DNA from: DATFKA01 sp035268885
GTDB taxonomy: Bacteria > Bacteroidota > Bacteroidia > Chitinophagales > Saprospiraceae
NCBI GenBank assembly: GCA_035268885.1
Contig: DATFKA010000098.1
Span: 1 to 64,000, forward strand
Direction of reading: 5' to 3'
Length of the DNA stretch: 64,000 nt
Shown: positions 51,415 to 60,272 of the stretch, piece after piece
Layout of the letters: every line of letters begins with the position of its first letter
Position numbering within the stretch: the stretch's first letter is position 1
The notes under the pieces: generated by a model
Databases searched by the model: none
What the model was told of the DNA's origin: nothing
Seen by the model: only the letters and a program-made list of their open reading frames with translations
Made by a program: the position numbers and the translations under genes

Positions 51415-52314
51415 ATGGGTAGATATATTTTTTTCCTCCTGAGCCTTTCCATTTGCTTTAGTGCTTGTTCTCCACAAAAGCAGTATCAGCAAGAAATTGA
51501 ACAACTAGAAGAAAGTCTCTCGCAGAAAGTCGACGCGGATAAAGCCAGCGAACTTCAGGCCGCTTATCTAGCTTACGTAGAGCGATTTCCAAAGGACACC
51601 CTATTGAACGCTCGTTATCTGTATCGAAGTGCAGGGCTTTCCTACCGTATGCAAGACACCCCCGGCGCTTTATCCGCCATCCATCGGGCATTGGAAAACT
51701 ACTACGCTAGCGACAACAGCCTGAACAATGCTCTGTTATTAGCTACTTTATATCGAGAAGAACTGCAAAAAAACAGGGTTGCTTATACCATCTTGCAGGG
51801 CATTAAACTGGCTTTTCCGGAAGCAGCAGATGAGAAGGCCCTAAACTTACCCAATAATATTCCCGGGGTATTTGCCCGATTGGACACCCTTCGTCGGCAG
51901 ATTTTTGACGAAAGTACTTACGCTATTAATTTCCCCGTAGCCAACGATTATATTACTGCGGTGGAAGAATTTGCCCGGGTAGCCCCCGAGCATCCTCAGA
52001 CTCCGGAATTACTATTTAAAGCGGCAGAGATTGCCCGTTCCATTCAGACTTACCAAAAGGCCATCGATTTATTTGACTGGTTAGAGGGCAGGTACCCGGG
52101 GCACCAGCGAGAATCCCAGGCGCTTTTTCTAAAAGCCTTTACCCTGGATGACGGCATGAAAGATTACGAGTCGGCCAAACGGGCCTATGAGACCTTTATA
52201 GAGAAATATCCAGCCGATCCCTTTGCCGATGATGCCCGATTTTCTTTGCAGAACTTGGGAAAAGACGTAGAGGAATTGATTAATGAATTCGAGCAGCGGG
52301 AAGCAGATCAGTAA
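51415..52314 (+). CDS. Lipoprotein with tetratricopeptide-like repeats
   Basis: 299 aa with lipobox CFSAC (Cys19) and a coiled coil of about 40 residues (QYQQEIEQLEESLSQKVDADK). Helical repeats follow (KDTLLNARYLYRSAGLSYRMQDTPGALSAIHRALEN, and PQTPELLFKAAEIARSIQTYQKAIDLFDWL to PADPFADDARFSLQNLG). The last part resembles the YbgF/BamD-type TPR scaffold. Possibly a periplasmic assembly factor; no specific partner is encoded nearby. Confidence 0.8.
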   Translation: MGRYIFFLLSLSICFSACSPQKQYQQEIEQLEESLSQKVDADKASELQAAYLAYVERFPKDTLLNARYLYRSAGLSYRMQDTPGALSAIHRALENYYASDNSLNNALLLATLYREELQKNRVAYTILQGIKLAFPEAADEKALNLPNNIPGVFARLDTLRRQIFDESTYAINFPVANDYITAVEEFARVAPEHPQTPELLFKAAEIARSIQTYQKAIDLFDWLEGRYPGHQRESQALFLKAFTLDDGMKDYESAKRAYETFIEKYPADPFADDARFSLQNLGKDVEELINEFEQREADQ

Positions 52315-52348
52315 GAATCCTCTTTTACACAAGTGCTTAAATAACAAA

Positions 52349-52380
52349 AGCCGGAGGACATCCTCCGGCTAACTTTATTT
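52349..52380. terminator. Bidirectional terminator between the TPR lipoprotein and SDR genes
   Basis: AGCCGGAGGA (52349-52358), CA, TCCTCCGGCT (52361-52370), then AACTTTATTT. It lies between convergent stops at 52314 and 52400. The 10-bp GC-rich stem is strong. Confidence 0.85.
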
Positions 52381-52399
52381 GATATATTTCTAATCTGAT

Positions 52400-53116
52400 T
52401 TATATCGCCTGGTGATTGAAGGGTTGCAACACCATTTCGGAGACGACTCCTGAATTAGGTTGCTGACACAAATACCATATCGCACGACCGGCTTCTTTTG
52501 CCGTTACAAATTTATCGCGATTTACTCTCATATCGATGTCATCCCAAAAGGGCGTATCCGTACCTCCCAGATAAATATTAGTGATCCGTACCTCAGTACG
52601 GCTTAATTCTTCGCGGATGGACTTGGTTAAACCATTGAGGCCATATTTGGAAGCGGCATAAGCCGAAGCACCCTTCATAGGTGTTTTCCCTAAGACGCCT
52701 GGTAGATTAATGACCAACCCTTTCTTAGCTTCTTTCATCGGCGGGATAAAAGATTTAAAAAGGTGGAAAGCACCCTTTAAATTGACATCTATTGTTTTAC
52801 TGAATTCCTGGGCCGTTAATTCATCCAATGATTTAATAATCCCAATACCAGCTACGTTAACCAAGATATCAATCTTATCTACTTTATCGTGTATTTTGTC
52901 GGCCACCTTCTGAACGGCATCCCCATCGGTAATATCCAATTCAAAAATTTGGTCATCAGGCACTTCGTTAGCGTCTGCTACTTCTTTTAGCTTTTTTTTA
53001 TCTCGACCGGTCAGGAAGAGATTGGCCTGGCTACCTTTCAGTAGCTTAATAGCTTCCTGGCCGATACCACCGGTGGCACCTACCACCAGTACTTTTCGAT
53101 TTGCAATCATTTCCAT
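52400..53116 (-). CDS. Short-chain dehydrogenase/reductase (SDR)
   Basis: 238 aa. Classical SDR: cofactor motif VVGATGGIGQEA (TGxxxGxG), NVAGIGI (NNAG equivalent), a serine in the LPGVLGKTPMKG strand and the active-site YAASKYGLNG (YxxxK). An arginine and lysine follow the second strand (TGRDKKKLKE), favouring NADP. Substrate unknown. It follows folE by 16 nt in the same direction; it could be a pteridine or sepiapterin-type reductase, but this is only suggested by the neighbour. Confidence 0.9.
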   Translation of the reverse strand: MEMIANRKVLVVGATGGIGQEAIKLLKGSQANLFLTGRDKKKLKEVADANEVPDDQIFELDITDGDAVQKVADKIHDKVDKIDILVNVAGIGIIKSLDELTAQEFSKTIDVNLKGAFHLFKSFIPPMKEAKKGLVINLPGVLGKTPMKGASAYAASKYGLNGLTKSIREELSRTEVRITNIYLGGTDTPFWDDIDMRVNRDKFVTAKEAGRAIWYLCQQPNSGVVSEMVLQPFNHQAI

Positions 53117-53132
53117 GTTTACTAATGCTTAA

Positions 53133-53840
53133 TTATCTTATCGCTTGTAAAAATTCGTTTTTCACACTTTCTTTCTGAAAAGCGCCTCCGTACTCCGAAG
53201 TGATGGTCACACAATCATTGTGTTCGATACCCCGCATCTGTACACACATATGCTTAGCTTCGATGTAGACAGCTACGTCTTCTGTATCCAGTACTTTTTT
53301 GAGTTCTTCGGCGATCTGGATGGTTAACCTTTCCTGTACTTGTGGTCGCTTGGCAAAAAACTCGACAATGCGGTTTAATTTGGAAAGGCCAATTACGTTT
53401 CCGTTGGCGATGTAAGCCACGTGAGCCTTGCCGTAGATCGGCAAAAAGTGATGCTCGCAGAAAGAATGCAACTGAATGCCTTTCTCTACCAACATTTCTT
53501 TGTACTGAAATTTGTTCTCGAACAGCGAAATGGCAGGTTTATTTTCGGGGTTTAATCCAGAAAAAATCTCCTTGATGAACATTTTAGCCACGCGTCTGGG
53601 GGTCCCGTTCAGGGAGTCATCCGTCAGGTCCAGGCCAATAGTGTTCATTATTTCGCGAAAGTGGCCTTCGATTTTCTTCATTTTATCTTCGTCGGACATA
53701 TCGAAAGCATCTGGTTTTAACGGAGTATCGATGGACGTAGCGTGGTGTTGATCCCCTACTTCATCAACCATCGTTATATCTCCGTAGTGTTCTCCATTGA
53801 GCACACCATTCATTTCACGATTATCTTGTACCATAAACAA
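53133..53840 (-). CDS. folE: GTP cyclohydrolase I
   Basis: 235 aa. Converts GTP to dihydroneopterin triphosphate, the first step to tetrahydrofolate. The zinc and catalytic motifs are GIQLHSFCEHHFLPIYGKAHVAYI (Cys/His ligands), VIGLSKLNRIVEFFAKRPQVQERL and CVQMRGIEHNDC. It has an N-terminal extension of about 50 residues. The start may be at the third codon (Met, 53834). It is probably transcribed with the SDR gene. Confidence 0.95.
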   Translation of the reverse strand: MFMVQDNREMNGVLNGEHYGDITMVDEVGDQHHATSIDTPLKPDAFDMSDEDKMKKIEGHFREIMNTIGLDLTDDSLNGTPRRVAKMFIKEIFSGLNPENKPAISLFENKFQYKEMLVEKGIQLHSFCEHHFLPIYGKAHVAYIANGNVIGLSKLNRIVEFFAKRPQVQERLTIQIAEELKKVLDTEDVAVYIEAKHMCVQMRGIEHNDCVTITSEYGGAFQKESVKNEFLQAIR

Positions 53841-54007
53841 TAAATTGAAATTTGATTAGTTTTGTGTCTATCTTTGGGAATTGAGGCTTTTGCATTTTGT
53901 GCAGTACTAAATTAACAAAATCGTTAGCGCCTTTGTTCCAATCGACCTTCCTAACAGGCACTTACAACATATTGTTTAACTTTTATTTAAAGATTAATCT
54001 GGTTCTG

Positions 54008-54505
54008 ATGTCTAAGATGCTACTGATTTGCTGCTCATGCCTATTTTTGCTTGCCTGCCAGCCTAATAAAAAAACATCTGACCAATGCCCGCTGGGTGAA
54101 CCTACACCTATTTATTCTTTAGACCTTCCTTTTGTGAAGAGTCACTCCTTTAATAAGACTGGACAGAACAGTAAAGAGGAAATTATTTTTCAGGATAGCC
54201 TGTATCTGACGATACGTCAGTCTGGGTGCGAGCAAATTCGTCAGGACTACATTTTTTCATTGGAGCCCTCTCCTGCTGCGAATGATCAATTTTGGATTCA
54301 AAGAAGTATAGAACTCTTCGGAAGATTAGCCAGCTATTCAGAAAATTTTTATTCATTTAACCAGTGGGCGGATAAAATAAATGAATCTAAATCCGAATTT
54401 AGGCTAACAGAACCCTTTGAGGTAGCCCCGCAGACCTTCGTGAAAATTGATAGAATTCCCTCTCCAGAGGAAACAAAATTAATTGTTAGCCTACTTCAAA
54501 CCTGA
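54008..54505 (+). CDS. Lipoprotein of unknown function, 165 aa
   Basis: I start at ATG 54008 (MSKMLLICCSCLFLLACQPN), the only start that gives a normal lipoprotein signal (Cys at LLAC). A longer frame from 53897 adds a non-signal extension. The mature part has no motif I recognise; it is mixed alpha/beta with two conserved-looking cysteines (DQCPLG and QSGCEQIR) that might form a disulfide. It is followed by a 500-bp non-coding gap. Confidence 0.7.
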   Translation: MSKMLLICCSCLFLLACQPNKKTSDQCPLGEPTPIYSLDLPFVKSHSFNKTGQNSKEEIIFQDSLYLTIRQSGCEQIRQDYIFSLEPSPAANDQFWIQRSIELFGRLASYSENFYSFNQWADKINESKSEFRLTEPFEVAPQTFVKIDRIPSPEETKLIVSLLQT

Positions 54506-54670
54506 TTTATTTTTGGTACTTTACAAAGCCTAAAAACCCTATGAGAATCAGGAACTTAGCAGCGGCAAAATATAATTCTGCCCTTTACAAGGCACTGTAA
54601 TTCAGTCACTTAAACAAATTGGTGAAATCATCAGCAAAACGTTTAGGTGACAAATTGACTTGCGAAAAAC

Positions 54671-54701
54671 TTGTCTTGCCCCGTCCAATTCTATACTTTT
54701 A
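54671..54701 (+). promoter_or_regulatory. Candidate promoter in the 54.5-55.0 kb gap
   Basis: TTG (54671-54673), 20 nt, TACTTTTA (54694-54701, one mismatch to TAnnTTTG). No protein gene follows on this strand, only the hairpins at 54864-54884 and 54915-54951. Confidence 0.35.
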
Positions 54702-54951
54702 CAATTGTAATCGAAAACACGCAACTTGTAAACATATGCTTTTAGTGAACACCTATAAATACCAATCTTCCTTACAGCAACTCCATGCTCGTGTATTTGA
54801 AGGTGCATCATCCTTGCGGTTGATTACCAACACAACAAAATAACCGTAAATTTAAAGATAAACAGGTAGCCCAGGATGCTACCTTTGGAAACAATCAGTA
54901 TCAGTAAGTTAGAGGAGTTCCGTCTACCTGAATAGGTGACGGACTCTTTTT
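54702..54951 (+). ncRNA. Candidate small RNA (about 240 nt)
   Basis: The gap 54506-55007 carries a promoter-like pair (54671-54701), a perfect 7-bp hairpin AGGTAGC/GCTACCT (54864-54884) and a strong plus-strand terminator at 54915-54951. No flanking gene needs a terminator in this direction, since the flippase gene is on the other strand and the lipoprotein ends 410 nt earlier. It has no coding frame of good quality. It may be an sRNA, or the terminator may simply close the lipoprotein transcript. Confidence 0.3.
54915..54951 (+). terminator. Strong plus-strand terminator
   Basis: GAGTTCCGTCTACCT (54915-54929) pairs with AGGTGACGGACTC (54934-54946), with two small bulges, around a GAAT loop and is followed by TTTTT. 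Confidence 0.75.
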
Positions 54952-55007
54952 GTTTAGGGCACAAGTCATATCCTGTATCCAGAATACTCAGATAAGCGAC
55001 GTCTGTA

Positions 55008-56348
55008 CTATGTAAAAGATAATTTTTCTATATATTTTGAAATAAAAAGAAAAATAATTACAATAGAATAAATACTCCACCAGGGTATGTTCGTGTATTT
55101 ATTCAAGGGAATATTGTGCCGGTACCAAAGGTAAAGACATAGAAAAACCTTTTCTACAGAGAAGGCCACCAATGTCGCCAGGGCTACTCCAAACAATCCT
55201 AAATGCGGAATGAAATAAAAGCTCAATCCAATATTAATCAGGAGTTCGGCCACCGAAATGTAAAGTACCATTTTATTGTCCTGCAGGCCAATCAGGATAG
55301 TTCTTGAGAAAATTAATCGACTGCATACGATAATCAGGTAGGTATCAAAAATAATGATGCTACCCTCAAATGATTTAGTAAATAGGAACGGAAACCATAC
55401 ATCGGAGAAAGCTAGTAGTAAAAAACTGAGCGGAAATAACAGGTGAAATAAGTTCAGTGATTTTTTTCGTATTGCTTGCAGCGCTTGCTCTCTGTTTTTT
55501 CTCATTTCTGGCAGCATAGCACTTCCAAAAGCTGCCGATAAAGCTAAAACCAGGGGTAATTCTCTGGCTCCATACCTAAAAATGGCAAATTTTTCTGGAT
55601 CGCCATTGTACCAGTAATTGATTATCCATCCATCAAAGGTTTGCATGAGCCCCCCTAAAAAAGCATAAAGAATTAAGGGGGTAGACAAGACAATCCAGGT
55701 TCTTAACAAGAAAAAATTGAAACGAACGAATCCCAATTTCCTAATTAACCCCAGCAGGTAAATATGCTTTAAAAGTGCCATTAGAATCAGACCAGCCAGG
55801 GCGTACCCAAAGTCATACCCAAGGATGAGGGGAAGAATCAGGACGGTTAGGTAAGCAAAAAAAGAGTAAAACCCGTATAGGTATATATTTCTATATTTTC
55901 CTTTCAAAAGAAAAATATTTTCTAAAAGAAAGGTTGGAGTATTTAATAGGAGGTAGAAACAGAATAGATAATAATAAGGTACGGCCTGGCTTTTGGTGAA
56001 AACGGAAAAGATAAACTCCGGAAAGCAGAGCATAACTATGAAAACCAGACTACTGAGTCCCATAAACAGACCGTAGGCGTTAAATAAGAATCGCTGCCGG
56101 TCTTGCGGACTAAAGTCCGTATAGGAAGAAAGCAAGCCCTGAATGAGTCCCGCAACCCAAAAAAAACTGAGACTATAACCAATATAGAGGAGTTGCTCAA
56201 AGGCACCGATAACCTCCTGCTCCAGCCCCAGGTTGGGAAGCCAAATAGCCCCCAGAATAAAACTCCCCTGCCTTAGGAGTTGGAAGGCCTGCATGGCCTT
56301 TACATTCGTTCCCAGGAAATGTTTAATGCGTCGTGTCCACCTGCTCAA
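55008..56348 (-). CDS. Oligosaccharide flippase/MOP-type membrane protein
   Basis: 446 aa with about 12-14 hydrophobic helices from residue 20 to the end, and a pattern of the polysaccharide biosynthesis (Wzx/MurJ-like) exporters, for example GSFILGAIWLP at the start, GARELPLVLALSAAFGSAMLPEM near 255-277 and helix-rich repeats later. It probably moves a lipid-linked glycan across the inner membrane. It overlaps the upstream dehydrogenase-like gene by 26 nt. Confidence 0.85.
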   Translation of the reverse strand: MSRWTRRIKHFLGTNVKAMQAFQLLRQGSFILGAIWLPNLGLEQEVIGAFEQLLYIGYSLSFFWVAGLIQGLLSSYTDFSPQDRQRFLFNAYGLFMGLSSLVFIVMLCFPEFIFSVFTKSQAVPYYYLFCFYLLLNTPTFLLENIFLLKGKYRNIYLYGFYSFFAYLTVLILPLILGYDFGYALAGLILMALLKHIYLLGLIRKLGFVRFNFFLLRTWIVLSTPLILYAFLGGLMQTFDGWIINYWYNGDPEKFAIFRYGARELPLVLALSAAFGSAMLPEMRKNREQALQAIRKKSLNLFHLLFPLSFLLLAFSDVWFPFLFTKSFEGSIIIFDTYLIIVCSRLIFSRTILIGLQDNKMVLYISVAELLINIGLSFYFIPHLGLFGVALATLVAFSVEKVFLCLYLWYRHNIPLNKYTNIPWWSIYSIVIIFLFISKYIEKLSFT

Positions 56349-57660
56349 AGCTGACTCCGTGTTCTTCTAGTTCTTTTAAAATGGGCTCATAAAAAGCAGG
56401 TTCCTGCAGACTTTTCCCGGTAATATCTTCGATTGATCCATTCATAAAGTGCTTGAGCAAGATCCCAATGGGTAAGCCTACATTCTTGGCCATAGCCGTA
56501 TTAAGGGGTGCTTCTCCTCTTATAAGCATAGTAGATTTGCGGGTATGTTGTTTACCTTTTAACTGGTAATCTATTTCGTGGTGGAGAATGACCTGATCTA
56601 CTTCTTCCGCCTTGATAGCCCACTTCTCTCTAAGTAAATGTTCTAAAATCAATGCGGGGGAAGCGTTAGGTATCCTGATTCGTTTTTTACTGAATAAGCC
56701 CAGCCATTGTAGCTTGTGTACAATGGGATCATCCGCTTCGAGGTCTAGTAAATGGGCGGTACGCTCTTTTAGGGTATTGCCCGGTTGATCCCCGACTAAG
56801 CCATCGAGTAGATTGTAATAACTGATTTTATCTGAATGCAGAATAGGGAAATCGGCATCGGTCAGCCCCAATTGCACTAAAGCATCCCAAGCGGCACAAA
56901 AACCAGGTTTTCTTAAGGTGAATTTAGAAATATTAGGCACTCCTTTGAGGCCGTATTCTTCGGTATACAAAAGAGCATCTCTATTAAGATAAGCTTCCAG
57001 TTTACCTACCCCGGGTACCTCAACAGCCTGAGCGTGTTTAAAAAGCCGGTTATAAGGTAAATATCGTACTTTGTTTTTCTCCAGGTACTGAGCCGTCCCT
57101 TGTCCTGCTAAAACGATGTTCCGGGGATTCCAGGTAATTTTGTACTCCCAGGGATTGTTTCGGCTATTGCTCTGCTCCATTAGGCCAGCCGAATAGCTGC
57201 GGAAGGCCGTAATTTTTGCGCCATCGGCACGAAGCTGATCTACCAGGCGCTTGGCCGCCAGCTCATCTATACCCGGTGCCAGTGCCTTTTCTTCCGTAAA
57301 GAACAATTCCCGGTCCCGTGCTTCATCACCAAGGCGGTAAATCTCATGCGATACGTAAGAAGAAGTTAATAATGGCTTTTTGAGTTTGATACAATCGTGG
57401 GCGATCTCCAGATGAAGGTGGGCCGGTAATAATGAAATGATAACGTCGGCTCTGCCGATGAGTTCGCGCCGATCATTTACCTTGGTGGCATCTAACCAAA
57501 CGGCTCGTGCCTGCTGTCTGCCAGCTACTTTTTCAGCACCTTTTTCAGGGAAAGCGTCCCCTACCGTCAGGAACCAACCTTTTGATGGGGCAAGTTTTAT
57601 AATATAGTCGATCAAAGGGTAGGCACACCGACCTGCCCCAATCAATAGGATGTTTTTCAT
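56323..57660 (-). CDS. Saccharopine dehydrogenase family protein
   Basis: 445 aa. The N-terminal Rossmann fold has ILLIGAGRCAYPLIDYI (GxGxxA-type) and the DAT/ADVIISLLPAHLHLEIA strand. LLTSSYVSHEI and ALAPGIDELAAKRLVDQL match saccharopine dehydrogenase/LYS9-like enzymes, with HHEIDYQLKGK in the C-terminal domain. Some family members act on lysine metabolism, others are carboxynorspermidine synthases. It is tightly overlapped by the flippase gene downstream, so the two are co-transcribed for reasons not obvious. Confidence 0.87.
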   Translation of the reverse strand: MKNILLIGAGRCAYPLIDYIIKLAPSKGWFLTVGDAFPEKGAEKVAGRQQARAVWLDATKVNDRRELIGRADVIISLLPAHLHLEIAHDCIKLKKPLLTSSYVSHEIYRLGDEARDRELFFTEEKALAPGIDELAAKRLVDQLRADGAKITAFRSYSAGLMEQSNSRNNPWEYKITWNPRNIVLAGQGTAQYLEKNKVRYLPYNRLFKHAQAVEVPGVGKLEAYLNRDALLYTEEYGLKGVPNISKFTLRKPGFCAAWDALVQLGLTDADFPILHSDKISYYNLLDGLVGDQPGNTLKERTAHLLDLEADDPIVHKLQWLGLFSKKRIRIPNASPALILEHLLREKWAIKAEEVDQVILHHEIDYQLKGKQHTRKSTMLIRGEAPLNTAMAKNVGLPIGILLKHFMNGSIEDITGKSLQEPAFYEPILKELEEHGVSFEQVDTTH

Positions 57661-57888
57661 ATGTTGCTGTTTTGGACTGCCATGATAAAATATTGCTGCA
57701 TGTCTGCCCCGGGTTGTTTAGGATAAAACCGGCTTGTTTCAAAGCGTAAGTGAAGTGGTTTTGTATCAGATTTGCGACCAAGATAATACAATTTTCTTGC
57801 TTAGATAAACCAGCATTACAATTATTACATTCTACTGAAGACTTAAACATTCTTTACCTTCGTTCGCTTATACAAAATAAAAGTTTTT

Positions 57889-58341
57889 ATGGACCGAATT
57901 ATATTGCTCAGTTTAATGATGTTGGGATTTCTACCCGTTAATGCCCAGGAAACTATCTTAGGCAGCTGGACCTCTATCGATGATCAAAGTGGAGAAGAAA
58001 GAAGCCATATCAGGATTTATCGCAATAGTCAGGGCGAAATCGAAGGTCGTGTTACCGAAGTCCTTTCCAGTCCGGTACCGATAGATGAAACCGTTTGTCA
58101 GAAATGCTCCAGGGATGACCCCCGCTATAAGCAGCCCGTAGAAGGGATGGTGGTCATCACCGACATGAAAGCTTCGCCAGACAAAAAATCTGCTCGTGGT
58201 GGACAAATTCTCGACCCCGAATCCGGTAGGGAATACGGATGTATCCTGACCCTTACCGAGAATGGCCAAAAATTAAAGGTGCGTGGTTTTGTAGGTTTTA
58301 AGGCACTGGGGCGAACCCAGGTATGGCGTCGGAATAATTAA
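57889..58341 (+). CDS. Secreted DUF2147 protein
   Basis: 150 aa with signal peptide ending PVNAQ (about residue 20). DUF2147 features: ILGSWTSIDDQSGEERSHIRIY, a CxxC in ETVCQKCSRDDPRYK, VVITDMK, GGQILDPESGREYGC and the closing GRTQVWRR. A periplasmic beta-barrel-like (lipocalin-type) fold of unknown role. Its stop overlaps the convergent small membrane gene by 4 nt. Confidence 0.9.
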   Translation: MDRIILLSLMMLGFLPVNAQETILGSWTSIDDQSGEERSHIRIYRNSQGEIEGRVTEVLSSPVPIDETVCQKCSRDDPRYKQPVEGMVVITDMKASPDKKSARGGQILDPESGREYGCILTLTENGQKLKVRGFVGFKALGRTQVWRRNN

Positions 58342-58583
58342 GCTTCTTCTCGTTTCGCATTTTCATACCGTACCCGGTGGAGAATTGAATCCCCAAACAA
58401 GCTAAGCCCGCTGTTTAGTACAATTAATGCGATGGTTCCGTAGGCTACCCAGTTCCAGGTCGAAGCACCGCTGTATTTAGTCATCGCGGCTTCCGCGACC
58501 AGCGAAGCTCCGAAGCCTATTAATACCAGACCAGTAGGCGCCTGAATGAGCCAGCGGCGGTAGTGTCTTTTTGCCTTAGTCAT
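58338..58583 (-). CDS. Small two-helix membrane protein
   Basis: 81 aa. A basic N-terminus (MTKAKRHYRRW) precedes two hydrophobic helices (LVLIGFGASLVAEAA and WVAYGTIALIVLNSGLSLFG), with a charged tail. It overlaps kdsB by 8 nt, a tight coupling that supports it being a real gene. No family is recognised. Confidence 0.7.
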   Translation of the reverse strand: MTKAKRHYRRWLIQAPTGLVLIGFGASLVAEAAMTKYSGASTWNWVAYGTIALIVLNSGLSLFGDSILHRVRYENAKREEA

Positions 58584-59319
58584 TAATATATGGTTTTATC
58601 TTCTTTAAATCTTCCGGAGAATCTATTCCGATACTTTCCTGATCCGTCAGCACTATTTTTATATCATAACCAAGGGCTAGCCAGCGCAGCTGCTCCAGCG
58701 ATTCTTGTCGTTCCAGGGCTTCGGGCTCGGCTTTACTGACGCTCTGCAGTGCTTTTTGCCGAAAGGCGTAAATACCAATGTGTTTATAAAATTGGCCTTT
58801 CTCCAACCAGGATTCCTTGCTTACATTTCGTTGATAAGGGATGGGGCTTCGACTGAAATACAGGGCCGATTGCTTACGCGAAAAAACGACTTTTACTACG
58901 TTAGGGTCGAAAATAGCTTTGGGATCGGTAAGGGGGATGGCCGCCGTTCCGATGGGAGCCGCCGTCTCTATCATTAATTCTATCAGCTGATCAATGGTTT
59001 TTGGATTAATAAAAGGTTCATCCCCCTGGATATTCACTAAAATGGTATCTTCCGCCATTGATTTGGCTACTTCGGCAATCCGATCTGTGCCACTCGGGTG
59101 TTGGGAACTGGTCATGGCCACTTCCCCGCCAAAGTTTCTTACGGCCTCCGCAATCCGGCCGTCATCGGTAGCCACCATCACCTGATCAAGTTGTCTGGAT
59201 TTCAGACATTGCTCGTAAACCCGCTGGATCATTGGTTTTCCGCCGATATCCACCAGCGGTTTACCCGGAAAACGGGAAGAGGCATAACGCGCCGGAATGA
59301 TTCCGATAATTTGTGGCAT
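58576..59319 (-). CDS. kdsB: 3-deoxy-manno-octulosonate cytidylyltransferase
   Basis: 247 aa. Activates Kdo with CTP for lipopolysaccharide. Nucleotide-binding start IIGIIPARYASSRFPGKPLVDIGGKPM, then VMVATDDGRI, VAMTSSQHPSGTDRIAEV, LVNIQGDEPFI (catalytic Asp) and YKHIGIYAFR. All core residues are present. The small membrane protein gene overlaps its 3' end. Its 5' end lies 53 nt from the LysM gene (divergent). Confidence 0.95.
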   Translation of the reverse strand: MPQIIGIIPARYASSRFPGKPLVDIGGKPMIQRVYEQCLKSRQLDQVMVATDDGRIAEAVRNFGGEVAMTSSQHPSGTDRIAEVAKSMAEDTILVNIQGDEPFINPKTIDQLIELMIETAAPIGTAAIPLTDPKAIFDPNVVKVVFSRKQSALYFSRSPIPYQRNVSKESWLEKGQFYKHIGIYAFRQKALQSVSKAEPEALERQESLEQLRWLALGYDIKIVLTDQESIGIDSPEDLKKIKPYIND

Positions 59320-59372
59320 ACGAGAAATTTTTTAGCTTCGATAACGGTTTTATAGACAGAAGATATAAAAAT

Positions 59373-60233
59373 ATGCAGAAAAGCTTCCTTCACCGATTAA
59401 TTATTTCCGTCTTCCTGCTCGGTCTCGCCCTTTCGGGAAAAGCAACCGGTGATAGTACTCGTTACTTATTGCCAACGGACACCTTAAGGCTTTCGATCAG
59501 TAGTTTTGGCGAAAAGCTAATCGAGCATTACTTTGAAAAAGGGCAAACCCTTTTTTCACTGAGTAAATTTTACGGCCTGACCGTGGAGGAGCTGAAATAT
59601 TACAATCCCGGCTTAATGAATGGCGTAAAAATAGGGGATAAAGTAGAAATTCCCATTCCCAACCGGGCGATAATTCGCTACCCCGATGCCACCTTTGACT
59701 ACACGAGCCACGTTCCGCTTTATTATACCATCGAAAAGGGAGACACCTATTATGGTCTAAGTAAGCGCATTTTTAAGTTACCCATTGAAGAGATTCAAAG
59801 AAGGTTGCTACCCAAAGACGAGCAATTATCAGTTGGTCAGCGGTTTTTCGTGGGTTGGATGGCGGTGACCGGTGTGCCAGAATCCTACCGTTTAGTGCGG
59901 GGTCATCCCCTTTTCCGGAAAAATCAAGAGCTGCGCCCCCTCTATTTGAACCAGGCAAACAATAAAGAACTTAATGTCGTCGCCGGGGCGGCTACGGCCC
60001 TGCAAAACAGTCAAAATCAAAGCAGCTTTTTGGTTTTATTCGACGGTGTACCGGAAGGTCGTTACGTGGAGATTTTTTATCCTATGCGCAATCGGCGCGT
60101 TTTGGCCAAAGTAGTTGGAAAGATTCCAGCTTCTCTGTACGAACCCAACATTCGGCTGGTGGTTTCTCCCCTTACGGCAAAACTGTTAGGAGCAAAAGAT
60201 GATGAGTTCTACGTCAAAATCTTTTATTACTAG
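59373..60233 (+). CDS. LysM-domain cell-wall-binding protein
   Basis: ATG 59373 gives 286 aa with signal peptide ending LSGKATG; the longer frame would start inside kdsB. Two LysM modules: EKGQTLFSLSKFYGLTVEELKYYNPGL to VEIPIPN (about residues 50-95) and VPLYYTIEKGDTYYGLSKRIFKLPIEEIQRR (about 112-150). The C-terminal 90 residues (FDGVPEGRYVEIFYPMRNRRVLAKVVGKIP) look like a double-psi beta-barrel similar to RlpA. It likely binds peptidoglycan in the periplasm. Confidence 0.85.
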   Translation: MQKSFLHRLIISVFLLGLALSGKATGDSTRYLLPTDTLRLSISSFGEKLIEHYFEKGQTLFSLSKFYGLTVEELKYYNPGLMNGVKIGDKVEIPIPNRAIIRYPDATFDYTSHVPLYYTIEKGDTYYGLSKRIFKLPIEEIQRRLLPKDEQLSVGQRFFVGWMAVTGVPESYRLVRGHPLFRKNQELRPLYLNQANNKELNVVAGAATALQNSQNQSSFLVLFDGVPEGRYVEIFYPMRNRRVLAKVVGKIPASLYEPNIRLVVSPLTAKLLGAKDDEFYVKIFYY

Positions 60234-60272
60234 TCGGAATAAATTACCTTGCTGCCATTCAATTCTTATGCT

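Noticed and set aside
54532..54600. Resemblance to SRP RNA (CAGG...AGCAGC)
   Set aside because: The GGAA-type tetraloop and the flanking pairing are missing; only a short match remains. An Rfam RF00169 search would settle it.
54619..54843. 74-residue plus-strand frame in the 54.5 kb gap
   Set aside because: Composition and lack of a signal or motif suggest chance; non-coding structures fit better.
59313..59372. Longer start for the LysM protein
   Set aside because: It would start within kdsB and hide the signal peptide.
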